Assembly (NCBI GenBank): GCA_017483425.1
Contig: JAFUWM010000330.1
Coordinates: 1-8,778, forward strand
Length of the DNA: 8,778 bases
Direction: 5' to 3'
Source of the DNA: Lachnospiraceae bacterium
Lineage (GTDB): Bacteria > Bacillota > Clostridia > Lachnospirales > Lachnospiraceae
The notes under the pieces are model-generated. The model worked only from the letters and a program-made list of their open reading frames with translations, ran no database searches and was not told the origin of the DNA. Position numbers and translations under genes: made by a program. Below are positions 1 through 6,850 of this stretch, in pieces (positions within the stretch are counted from its first letter, which is position 1; each line of letters begins with the position of its first letter).

Positions 1-1340
1 ACGACAACAGGGAGCTTCTGTCATATCTCATGGAGATAGAGACTATGCTTGAACGTGACGAGAAGTATGACGCTGCTGACAGTCTGCGCTCTTTCGTGAG
101 GACATGCGAGCTCAAGCTGCTTTTTTCGGAAAACGAGGATCTGCCGAATGCCGCGGCGCTTAACATGGATATGAAGCTCAAGGGCTACGACCGCATCTGC
201 ATGGTAAGCGTATCCGACATTTCAAACATGAAAGCAGTATTCCCGGAGCATATGATAGACCTGACCTACAGGAACTATATCCACAAATGTTCTGTCTTCG
301 CGCGCAAAAAGGACTACCGCTTTTATATAGTCAGTGGATGGACGATCGCAATAGGGGCGCCCTCCTATATAGTGAAGCTGTCATGCTTTGTAAGTGACAT
401 GGAGCAGCTGCAGCGGGAACTCTTTGAAACATCGGAGGATTACATAGCCATAGTTCCCGTATTCTGCGTATTGGATGACAGCAGCGTGGATAACCTGAAT
501 GACAGGTACAACCAGGCAAAGGTGGAAATGGCGCAGAAAAACATCCAGTTTGACGTTTACGACGCAAGCGCGGACGGGATAGACGAGGAGGCCATCCGTG
601 AGAGATACCAGATGGTCAACATCATAAACTATGCGATAGCTCACGACAAGGTCATTCCGTATTATCAGGGGATATACGACAACAGGCTTAAATGCATACA
701 CCATTATGAATCCCTTATGAGGATCGTTGACGAGAACGGTAAGGTCCGCTATCCTGCGGAATTCCTTGATGTCGCCCGAACCTACGGTCTTTTATATGAC
801 TCCATATCGGAGAAGATGATAAGGAAGGTCTTTGAAAAATTCAGGAAGCTCCCTGACAGGAGTGTCAGCATAAATCTCGGGCTTCGCGATATAAAGAACA
901 GGAAGCTCGTTGAATACATCTATGAATTCCTTCCAACGGTCGAGCATCCCGAAAACTTCATTTTCGAGATACTGGAGAATGAGGACATAGACGACTATGA
1001 ATATATGCTTAACTTCGTTGATAAGATACACAGTCTCGGCGGCCTGATAGCGATAGATGATTTCGGAAGCGGTTATTCAAACCTGCAGCACGTGGTGAGC
1101 ATTCATTCAGATTATCTGAAGATAGACGGCTCCATCGTGAAAAAATGCTGCGATGACACGGAGTCCGAAAACCTCATCGCTCTTATCTCCGGATGGAAGA
1201 AGCTCAGCGGAAGAAAGGTCGAGGTGATCGCGGAGTATGTCGAGACAGGGGACATCCAGAACAAGCTGAACGGCTATGGCATTGATTATTCGCAGGGGTA
1301 TCTTTTTTCCGAGCCCTCTCCTGAGATAGAGGGTAAATGA
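1..1340 (+). CDS. Degenerate GGDEF plus EAL cyclic di-GMP phosphodiesterase (5' end outside window)
   Basis: Likely hydrolyses cyclic di-GMP to pGpG in the cytoplasm. The frame is open from base 3 and the first in-frame ATG (base 30) has no well-spaced ribosome binding site; the residues before it (DNRELLSYL) resemble the start of a GGDEF domain, so the gene probably begins upstream. Numbering from that Met: residues about 40-180 have a GGDEF-like fold, but the signature is replaced by SGWTI at 102-106, so no cyclase activity is expected. Residues about 200-430 are an EAL domain: the signature is ESL (E227), followed by N282, E313 and E316 (FEILE), D343-D344 in DDFGSGYSNL, K364, E402 (AEYVE) and Q422 (QGYLF). 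These match the metal-binding and catalytic set of active EAL enzymes. No membrane segment is visible in the part present. The stop overlaps the next gene's ATG, suggesting translational coupling. The family call is firm; activity is inferred from residues. Confidence 0.93.
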   Translation, partial: DNRELLSYLMEIETMLERDEKYDAADSLRSFVRTCELKLLFSENEDLPNAAALNMDMKLKGYDRICMVSVSDISNMKAVFPEHMIDLTYRNYIHKCSVFARKKDYRFYIVSGWTIAIGAPSYIVKLSCFVSDMEQLQRELFETSEDYIAIVPVFCVLDDSSVDNLNDRYNQAKVEMAQKNIQFDVYDASADGIDEEAIRERYQMVNIINYAIAHDKVIPYYQGIYDNRLKCIHHYESLMRIVDENGKVRYPAEFLDVARTYGLLYDSISEKMIRKVFEKFRKLPDRSVSINLGLRDIKNRKLVEYIYEFLPTVEHPENFIFEILENEDIDDYEYMLNFVDKIHSLGGLIAIDDFGSGYSNLQHVVSIHSDYLKIDGSIVKKCCDDTESENLIALISGWKKLSGRKVEVIAEYVETGDIQNKLNGYGIDYSQGYLFSEPSPEIEGK

Positions 1341-3115
1341 AGATGCGTACAGATCACGCATGGATGGAAGGAAGACATATCGGAAACGGGATACGCACGA
1401 TCGCGCTGATAGTTGACGAGATTGCGGCGGATTATACAAGGGAAATGATACAGGACGTCATGAACAGCATGCCGTCAGACGAGAAATTGAGAGTTGTTGT
1501 CTTTGCCGGAAAAAGTGACGACAGCGCATCACCCCTTGAAGACATCCGCGTGCATAAGGAGATATATGATAATATCTACCGTATCGCGGGAGTTGCCGGC
1601 TTCGACGGATACATTGTCTCGCTTGGCGCAAGAGATCCTTTTGAGGACAAGGACACCTACGGCGAGCTGCTGACTAAGCTTTCCGGGGTGCCGTCCGTAT
1701 TCATAGGCGCGGACTTTGATGTGGGACTTACGGTAAAGTACGACAATATGCCGGGCATACGCGACGCCGTAAACCTGCTTATAAACGTGAACGGCCTTAC
1801 AAACCTCGCGATGCTGGGAGGCAGGGATGATAACGCAGACGCCCTGGACAGGAAGGTCATATTCAGGGAATGTCTTATTGACAACGGCCTTGATTACGGC
1901 GAGAGCTTCTGCGTAAATACCGATATGTCAGAGGACTGTGCCGCTGAGGCGGAAAAGCTGCTTGATATGAATCCGGACGTCCAGGCTATCTTTTGTGTGA
2001 ATGATGCCGTGGCAAAGGGACTTTACGGCGTGATGAAAAAGCGGGGGCTTATTCCCGGCAGGGATATCAAGGTATTCGGCTTTGACAACACCCATATGTC
2101 AGGCGAGATAGAGCCACCGCTTGCGTCCATAGGTTCCGCGGACATCACTGTAGGAGGGAAAGCCCTGGAGCTTCTCACGTCAAAGCTTGACGGGGCAGAG
2201 GTTTCATCCGCAGTTGTTCCCACAAGGCTTTACGGCAGGAAATCACTTGACTATGAGCAGTACGTTTATACTAGCCAGGAGATAGTAAAGGCAGATGAAG
2301 CCTTTATCTACAGGATGTTTGATGACTGCTTTTACAGGTACGCCAGCGCAAAGCGCGACAGGGAGGGAGTGAATCTCAGAAGGCTTTTCTATGAGCTTGT
2401 ATCAAGGATGCTTCAGGCCATGAAGCGGAGATACATGAGCAGGGAGGAGTTTGAGGAGCTCTCAAGGCTTGTGGATATCTTCATGGAAAACGGGTCGCTT
2501 GAGCTTACTGACACCCACAGGTTCATGGACAGACTCGATCTGCTTCAGGCGGGGGTGAATACCTCCTTCAGACAGTCATATGTCAATGTGATGATCAACC
2601 GGCTTTTCCTCAGGATCAAGGATAATCTGATATATGTTCTCGCCGGACAGAAGGAAAGGAATGTGACATCTGAGCTTGAGGGAAGGCATAGGATGATGCG
2701 TTTTAACGTCATGGCTACCGCCGTCATGGATGGTGATAAAGCTAAGAATATGGACAGGGTGATACGCTGCATCGAGAGTGTAGGCCTTAAGGATGCGGCT
2801 TTTTTCATGTTTGACGAGGCTGTCGTATGCGAAAAGGGCAGGCAGTGTGTTTTTCCCGAAAGGATTAATCTCAAATGCGTCGTTAAGGACGGCGAATTCT
2901 ACAATACGATGCCCGAGAGGCAGTCCTGCAGGATGAAGGATATGTTCGCAAGGGAGGAGCTTTCCTCAAGATGCGGCGGCTATCTGGCTTTTCCCGTGTT
3001 CTGCAAAACTTCCTTATACGGTGTCCTGGCATGCGGCATAGGAGGCGATACCCATGAAAGGGGCGAGCTGATCGCAAACCAGCTGGGACAGGCACTTTAT
3101 ATGTGCGGATGTTAA
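1337..3115 (+). CDS. Cytoplasmic LacI-like ligand-binding domain fused to a GAF-like domain
   Basis: 592 residues. Residues about 20-305 match the periplasmic-binding-protein-like sensor domain of LacI regulators; the clearest stretch is 217-265, with AIFCVNDAVAKGL, then VFGFDN, then EPPLASI. The LacI helix-turn-helix is missing: only about 19 residues precede the domain, and there is no signal peptide, so this is probably a soluble sensor for a sugar-like ligand rather than a DNA-binding repressor or exported protein. Residues about 310-450 look mostly helical and charged, a likely linker. Residues about 455-590 end like a GAF domain (YLAFPVF, LYGVLACGIG, then a terminal helix GELIANQLGQALY). 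No GGDEF, EAL, kinase or HTH output follows. The ATG overlaps the stop of the EAL gene by ATGA; a second ATG at 1343 has better spacing to GAGGG (1329-1333) and could be the true start. It may act by binding a partner such as the neighbouring phosphodiesterase; this is inference. Confidence 0.85.
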   Translation: MKMRTDHAWMEGRHIGNGIRTIALIVDEIAADYTREMIQDVMNSMPSDEKLRVVVFAGKSDDSASPLEDIRVHKEIYDNIYRIAGVAGFDGYIVSLGARDPFEDKDTYGELLTKLSGVPSVFIGADFDVGLTVKYDNMPGIRDAVNLLINVNGLTNLAMLGGRDDNADALDRKVIFRECLIDNGLDYGESFCVNTDMSEDCAAEAEKLLDMNPDVQAIFCVNDAVAKGLYGVMKKRGLIPGRDIKVFGFDNTHMSGEIEPPLASIGSADITVGGKALELLTSKLDGAEVSSAVVPTRLYGRKSLDYEQYVYTSQEIVKADEAFIYRMFDDCFYRYASAKRDREGVNLRRLFYELVSRMLQAMKRRYMSREEFEELSRLVDIFMENGSLELTDTHRFMDRLDLLQAGVNTSFRQSYVNVMINRLFLRIKDNLIYVLAGQKERNVTSELEGRHRMMRFNVMATAVMDGDKAKNMDRVIRCIESVGLKDAAFFMFDEAVVCEKGRQCVFPERINLKCVVKDGEFYNTMPERQSCRMKDMFAREELSSRCGGYLAFPVFCKTSLYGVLACGIGGDTHERGELIANQLGQALYMCGC

Positions 3116-3123
3116 TGTTCACT

Positions 3124-3155
3124 GCCGAGCCGCGCACTTGCTGCGGGGCTACGGC
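3124..3155. repeat. GC-rich inverted repeat 1
   Basis: GCCG (3124-3127) pairs with CGGC (3152-3155), and CCGC (3130-3133) with GCGG (3143-3146), giving an interrupted stem just after the stop codon at 3115. It is followed by six A residues (3158-3163) on the plus strand, not T, so it is not a forward intrinsic terminator. Confidence 0.5.
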
Positions 3156-3168
3156 CCAAAAAACTTGA

Positions 3169-3222
3169 CTAGCCTGCACGCCGCCTATCGACTTTAGTCG
3201 ATTCTGCATGGCGGCGTGCTAG
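3169..3222. repeat. Long nested inverted repeat 2
   Basis: The outer arms are CTAG (3169-3172) plus CACGCCGCC (3177-3185), pairing with GGCGGCGTG (3210-3218) plus CTAG (3219-3222): 13 base pairs with a four-base bulge on the left arm. Nested inside is a second perfect palindrome, ATCGACT (3187-3193) and AGTCGAT (3196-3202). Read on the minus strand, the hairpin is followed after a few bases by TTTTTT (complement of 3158-3163), the layout of a minus-strand terminator, although no minus-strand gene is seen here. A dispersed repeat element is another possibility. Confidence 0.75.
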
Positions 3223-3261
3223 TTGCAATTCAGCACATTGACTATGTGCTGAATTGTAACT
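3221..3261. repeat. Strong hairpin 3, 18-bp stem with 5-base loop
   Basis: The left arm AGTTGCAATTCAGCACAT (3221-3238) pairs with 3244-3261 around the loop TGACT (3239-3243). The only non-Watson-Crick pair is one G-U (3225 with 3257). There is no T tract after the stem, so it is not a canonical intrinsic terminator; it could still block 3' decay or act as part of a repeat. It shares bases 3221-3222 with hairpin 2, so the two cannot both be fully formed. Confidence 0.8.
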
Positions 3262-3274
3262 TCGGGAACTGAAC

Positions 3275-3302
3275 TTGACCGCTCATAAGGATTGTGTAAA
3301 TG
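3275..3302 (+). promoter_or_regulatory. Possible sigma-70-type promoter for the permease-cyclase gene
   Basis: TTGACC at 3275-3280 is a 5 of 6 match to the -35 consensus. The best -10 at a workable distance is TAAATG at 3297-3302 (16-base spacer), only 3 of 6, preceded by a TG at 3294-3296 (extended -10 style). It lies downstream of the palindromes and 47 bases before the start codon. This is weak evidence, supported mainly by position and the -35 box. Confidence 0.3.
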
Positions 3303-3320
3303 CTGATTATAGGTTAAACT

Positions 3321-3361
3321 TGTTTGTATCTGATCTTGGGGGATACATATGGATACAAACA
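3321..3361 (+). promoter_or_regulatory. Inverted repeat enclosing the ribosome binding site and start codon
   Basis: TGTTTGTATC (3321-3330) is perfectly complementary to GATACAAACA (3352-3361). The loop between them (3331-3351) contains the ribosome binding site GGGGG (3338-3342) and the ATG (3349-3351). A competing shorter pairing uses TGTATC (3325-3330) with GATACA (3342-3347), which would overlap the binding site. The two choices exist because GGATACA is directly repeated at 3341-3347 and 3351-3357. The layout suggests control of translation initiation through mRNA structure; an operator for a DNA-binding protein is the alternative. The pairing is seen, the role is inferred. Confidence 0.55.
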
Positions 3362-3768
3362 GCAATCAATCCGGCGGTCTGAAAAAAGAGTTCACACCGC
3401 TTGGCATCTGGGCATTTTCCATAGGCACAAGTATAGGGTGGGGTTCTTTTATAGTAACCTGCAACACCTACCTGCAAAAATCCGGAGTCCTCGGAACGAT
3501 CTTCGGTCTTCTGGCGGGTATGGCCGTTATTTTAGTCATAACCATGAACCTTCAGTATATGATCTGCAGCTCGCCTGACGCGGGAGGGGTCTATACCTTT
3601 GAAAAAAAAGACCGGGGGAAAGGACATGGGCTTTCTTTCTCTCTGGTTTGTGATCCTGACTTATTTTGCCATACTTTGGGCGAATATGACTTCCCTTCCG
3701 CTTTTTTCAAGGTTTTTCCTGGGGGATGTCTTCAGATTCGGATTTCACTACAATATATTCGGATATGA
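3349..3768 (+). pseudogene. N-terminal piece of the APC permease-GGDEF protein, frame-broken
   Basis: This is the true start of the permease gene. The ATG at 3349 follows a GGGGG ribosome binding site with a six-base gap. Residues 1-84 hold the cytoplasmic N-terminus and transmembrane helices 1 and 2 of an APC amino-acid permease: helix 1 carries the unwound glycine-rich motif (SIGTSIGWGSF), helix 2 is GTIFGLLAGMAVILVITM, followed by SSPDAGGVYTF, the usual start of the next loop. After F84 the frame runs into A8 (3602-3609) and G5 (3614-3618), and the remaining residues to the stop at 3768 no longer look like a permease. The family sequence resumes in the +1 frame. Removing one A or one G joins it to the following part as a single protein of about 1166 residues. 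The cause could be a real mutation, phase variation, slippage during expression, or a sequencing error. Confidence 0.85.
3602..3618 (+). other. Frame-break site: A8 and G5 homopolymers
   Basis: The upstream frame reads TTT GAA AAA AAA GAC, while the permease continues in the +1 frame as AAG ACC GGG GGA AAG. Seven A instead of eight gives FEKKTGGKDMGF, and four G instead of five gives FEKKDRGKDMGF. Both have the length expected between helix 2 and helix 3 of an APC permease, so the extra base cannot be assigned to one run. A -1 slip at A AAA AAG, as in dnaX, would enter the wrong frame. Confidence 0.8.
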
Positions 3769-6700
3769 GGTATGGTTCGGCGAGACACTGCTGTCGATTT
3801 GTGCAGTTATCCTGATAGGTCTGCTTTGCGCAAAAAGCACCCGTATTCCTGACAGGATAATGATAATTGCCGCGCTTACATTCGCCGTAGGCTTCACGGT
3901 CTGCGCCTGCCTTGCGATAATGGGGCATGACGCTTCGTTCAGCTATGCTCCTTTATATACCGAGGGTTCAAGCGCATTCTCGCATATAGTCCGCATAGCA
4001 GCCATTTCACCCTGGGCCTTTATCGGGTTTGAAAACATCTCTCACTTTTCTGAGGAGTATAACTTTGAAACAAAAAAAGTACGGGGAATATTGATCTCGT
4101 CCGTGCTTGTAACGACTGCTCTTTACATTTTTGTGTCGCTGCTTTCGGTCTCGGCGTATCCCCCGGAATACGCAAGCTGGCTTGACTATATCCGTGACAT
4201 GGGGAATCTCGAGGGAATAAAGGCGGTTCCCGCTTTCTACGCCGCACGATATTATCTCGGACAGGCAGGTGTCACCGTACTTATGCTTGCGCTTTTCGGG
4301 GTAATACTTACAAGCCTCATCGGAAACCTTATGGCTCTGAGCCGGCTTCTGTACGCGGCGGGGAGAGAGGGAGAGGCTCCCGAAAAGCTTGGGATACTTA
4401 ACAGCAGGGGGATTCCTGTAAATGCGGTGCTTGCCGTAGTGGCCGGATCTATAATAATTCCTTTTCTTGGAAGGACGGCCATAGGCTGGATCGTTGATGT
4501 GACGACTCTTGGAGCAACCATTATATACGGGATGATCTCCATCGGAGTTTATAAGCATGCGGGACAAGCTGGAAATCGCCAATACAGGTACGCCGGAGCT
4601 GCAGGTGTCGCGCTCATGGCGATATTCCTGATGCTTCTGCTGGTTCCCGGACTGCTTCCGTTCGATGCCATGGAAACAGAATCATACGTTCTTTTCATTG
4701 TGTGGTCTGTGCTTGGTCTTATATATTTCAGGATACTCATAAGGCATGACCATAACCATGAATACAGGCTGCGCATAGTGGTATGGCTTGTGCTTTTGAT
4801 GCTGGTGCTCTTTGCCTCCATGATGTGGGTTTCAAGGGCGACCGAAAACGCCGCAAAGGAAGCGGTAGAGAAGATATTTGATTACCACGAAAGCCATCCG
4901 GCGGATGATTTGGATGAAAATATCAGGGAGGAGAGGATCGCTTTCCTTGAGGAGCAGGCAAAGAGTATCAGCAGCACTAATACTCTGTACACGATCGTAT
5001 CCTTAGGTCTTTTCATACTGTCAACCGCCATAATACTTAATAATTACCGGGATACCAGAAAGCTCGGAAAAAGGCTTGATGAGGCGGAGGAGGCCGCAAG
5101 GGCGGCAAGAAAGATAGCGGAGCTGAAGCAGTCAATAAGCTCACTGCTTGATAACATGCCGGGGCTTAACTTCGCAAAGGATGCTAAGACCGGTGTATAC
5201 CTTGCCTGTAATCAGGCCTTTGCGGTATATGCTGACAAGGAGAGCCCGGAGGAGGTGATAGGGCTTACCGATGCTGAGATCTTTGATCCCGTGACCGCGT
5301 CCCATTTCAGGCAGGACGACAGCATGGCGCTTTCAATGGATGTTCCGTACCTATTCTATGAGGAGGTTCTGGATGCCGAGGGTCATAATAAGCAATTTCA
5401 GACAACGAAGTTAAAATACGTCGATGACGCAGGGCGGCTCTGTCTGCTCGGTATGTCACAGGATGTTACCGACCTTGTACGAATCAGGCGCGAGAATGCC
5501 ACTACCAAGGAAGCATATGAAAAGGCAAGGAGCACGGGTATAGTATATACGCATATCGCCCAGACTCTGGCACGGGGATATAAGGATCTGTACTATGTGA
5601 ATCTTGACACGGAAGAATTCATAGAATACCTTCCGGGTGATGAGAACAGCGTACTCACGGAAGAGAAAAGGGGTGAGAAGTTCTTTGATAAATGCAGAAC
5701 CGATGTCGAGGTATTGGTTCATCCGGACGACAGGGCCGCAGTCATTGAAGCCCTGGACAGGGAAAAACTCATAGATTTTCTTGACCGTAACAGCACATTT
5801 ATAATGACATACCGCCTTCTGGCAGATTCAATCTATACCTATGCAAGCATGAAGGTCTCCAGGATGGAGGACGACGAGAGGTTCATAATCGTAGGGATAT
5901 CGGATGTTGACGAGCAGGTAAGGAACCGGCGGGCGGCGGAGAAGATGAGAGAGGAGAGCATCGCTTATTCCCGCCTGAGCGCGCTGTCAGGCGAGTACAT
6001 TTGCGTATATGTCGTGGCTCCTGATACCGACCGCTACCGCGAGTATAGTTCAAGCGAGGGATTCAAGACCTTTGCGATACCAAAGGACGGAGAGGATTTC
6101 TTCTCCAGATCAAGAAAGGAAGGCCGCAAGGTAGTATACAGGGAGGATCTTGAGCGTTACCTTGCGATGTTTACCAAAGAAAATGTTATGTCCGAGATAG
6201 AGAGCAAAGGATTTTTCTCCCTGACTTACCGACTTGTACTGGACGAAGCTCCGACCTATGTGCAGTTAAAGGCTGTGATGCTTGAGGAAAAGGAGGGTCC
6301 GCGCCTCATCGTAGGTGTCAGCAATATTGACGCTTACGTTCGCCAGGAAGAGGAATATTCCAGGCGGCTTCAGCAGGCCAGAAGCGAGGCGGATATCGAT
6401 CCGCTTACGGGGATAAAGAACCGGCATGCTTATCTTGCCGCAGAAAAGCAGCTTGATCTGCTGATATCCTCAGGAGAGGCACCTGAATTTGCAATAGTCG
6501 TCCTTGACCTTAATGATCTGAAGAAAGTGAATGACACTAAGGGGCATCAGGCAGGCGACCAGTTTATCCGTGACGCGTGCAGGATAATATGCGGAATCTT
6601 CAAGCGAAGTCCGGTCTTTCGTGTGGGAGGCGATGAATTCTCGGTCATAGCCCGGGGCGACGACTATGAGGGAATAGAAGAGCTTATCGGTATGATAGAC

Positions 6701-6850
6701 GACCACAACACTAAGGCTTTGGGCACAGGCGGTATAGTCATTGCACGCGGCATGGCAAGATTTGATAAAGACGTATCGGTCGCCGGGGTATATGAGCGAG
6801 CTGATCAGAGAATGTACCAAAACAAAAGCAGTTTGAAGAAGAATTCATAG
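3626..6850 (+). CDS. APC amino-acid permease fused to PAS repeats and GGDEF (main part, after frame break)
   Basis: Family-like sequence in this frame begins near 3605; the only credible independent start is ATG 3626, preceded by GGGGG at a seven-base gap. Numbered from the TTG at 3599 (Met 1; ATG 3626 is Met 10): transmembrane helices 3-12 of an APC permease occupy about 11-381 and include the helix 6 motif FIGFENISHF (141-150). Two extra helices (about 391-411 and 462-482) flank an outside loop of about 50 residues. A likely coiled coil (485-512) is followed by a PAS domain (about 513-628), then two related PAS-like units (about 645-775 and 787-915) each ending in IVG(I/V)S(D/N)(V/I)D. The GGDEF domain spans 934-1076: DPLTG at 934, metal Asp D970, NDTKGHQAGD, GGDEF at 1010-1014. 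Diguanylate cyclase activity is expected. The inhibitory RxxD site is absent (FKRS at that place). Probable role: coupling amino-acid uptake or sensing to cyclic di-GMP synthesis. Confidence 0.88.
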   Translation: MGFLSLWFVILTYFAILWANMTSLPLFSRFFLGDVFRFGFHYNIFGYEVWFGETLLSICAVILIGLLCAKSTRIPDRIMIIAALTFAVGFTVCACLAIMGHDASFSYAPLYTEGSSAFSHIVRIAAISPWAFIGFENISHFSEEYNFETKKVRGILISSVLVTTALYIFVSLLSVSAYPPEYASWLDYIRDMGNLEGIKAVPAFYAARYYLGQAGVTVLMLALFGVILTSLIGNLMALSRLLYAAGREGEAPEKLGILNSRGIPVNAVLAVVAGSIIIPFLGRTAIGWIVDVTTLGATIIYGMISIGVYKHAGQAGNRQYRYAGAAGVALMAIFLMLLLVPGLLPFDAMETESYVLFIVWSVLGLIYFRILIRHDHNHEYRLRIVVWLVLLMLVLFASMMWVSRATENAAKEAVEKIFDYHESHPADDLDENIREERIAFLEEQAKSISSTNTLYTIVSLGLFILSTAIILNNYRDTRKLGKRLDEAEEAARAARKIAELKQSISSLLDNMPGLNFAKDAKTGVYLACNQAFAVYADKESPEEVIGLTDAEIFDPVTASHFRQDDSMALSMDVPYLFYEEVLDAEGHNKQFQTTKLKYVDDAGRLCLLGMSQDVTDLVRIRRENATTKEAYEKARSTGIVYTHIAQTLARGYKDLYYVNLDTEEFIEYLPGDENSVLTEEKRGEKFFDKCRTDVEVLVHPDDRAAVIEALDREKLIDFLDRNSTFIMTYRLLADSIYTYASMKVSRMEDDERFIIVGISDVDEQVRNRRAAEKMREESIAYSRLSALSGEYICVYVVAPDTDRYREYSSSEGFKTFAIPKDGEDFFSRSRKEGRKVVYREDLERYLAMFTKENVMSEIESKGFFSLTYRLVLDEAPTYVQLKAVMLEEKEGPRLIVGVSNIDAYVRQEEEYSRRLQQARSEADIDPLTGIKNRHAYLAAEKQLDLLISSGEAPEFAIVVLDLNDLKKVNDTKGHQAGDQFIRDACRIICGIFKRSPVFRVGGDEFSVIARGDDYEGIEELIGMIDDHNTKALGTGGIVIARGMARFDKDVSVAGVYERADQRMYQNKSSLKKNS

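Larger units (their letters stand above)
3116..3348. other. Intergenic region rich in palindromes
   Basis: 233 bases with no convincing gene. It holds three consecutive inverted repeats (3124-3155, 3169-3222, 3221-3261), an 8-base direct repeat AACTTGAC at 3162-3169 and 3272-3279 flanking the second and third palindromes, a possible promoter at 3275-3302 and the start-region hairpin of the next gene. None of the palindromes is followed by a T run on the plus strand, so no classic intrinsic terminator for the upstream operon can be named. Confidence 0.8.

Noticed and set aside
1107..1439. 110-codon minus-strand open frame across the junction of the first two genes
   Set aside because: Both plus-strand genes here have clear family motifs; the reverse frame shows no domain and no ribosome binding site.
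1337..3115. Annotation as a LacI-family transcriptional repressor
   Set aside because: There are too few residues before the ligand-binding domain for the helix-turn-helix, and no other DNA-binding motif is visible.
3221..3275. Intrinsic terminator after the LacI-like gene
   Set aside because: The hairpin is strong, but it is followed by TTCGGGAAC rather than a T run, so I list it only as a hairpin.
3262..3348. Cyclic di-GMP riboswitch before the permease-cyclase gene
   Set aside because: I looked for the conserved core of known cyclic di-GMP riboswitches and saw no convincing match; only a simple start-region inverted repeat is present.
3324..3578. Plus-strand open frame of 84 codons overlapping the permease start
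   Set aside because: It is out of frame with the permease helices, whose ATG has a good ribosome binding site; the product has no recognisable feature.
3602..3610. Programmed -1 ribosomal frameshift of the dnaX type at A AAA AAG
   Set aside because: The permease continues in the +1 frame relative to its start, so a -1 slip would not restore it. Loss of one base in the transcript or a +1 event would be needed.
4007..4582. 191-codon open frame on the minus strand
   Set aside because: It lies opposite the well-supported permease helices, and its product is basic and low in recognisable motifs. It looks like a shadow of the plus-strand codon bias.
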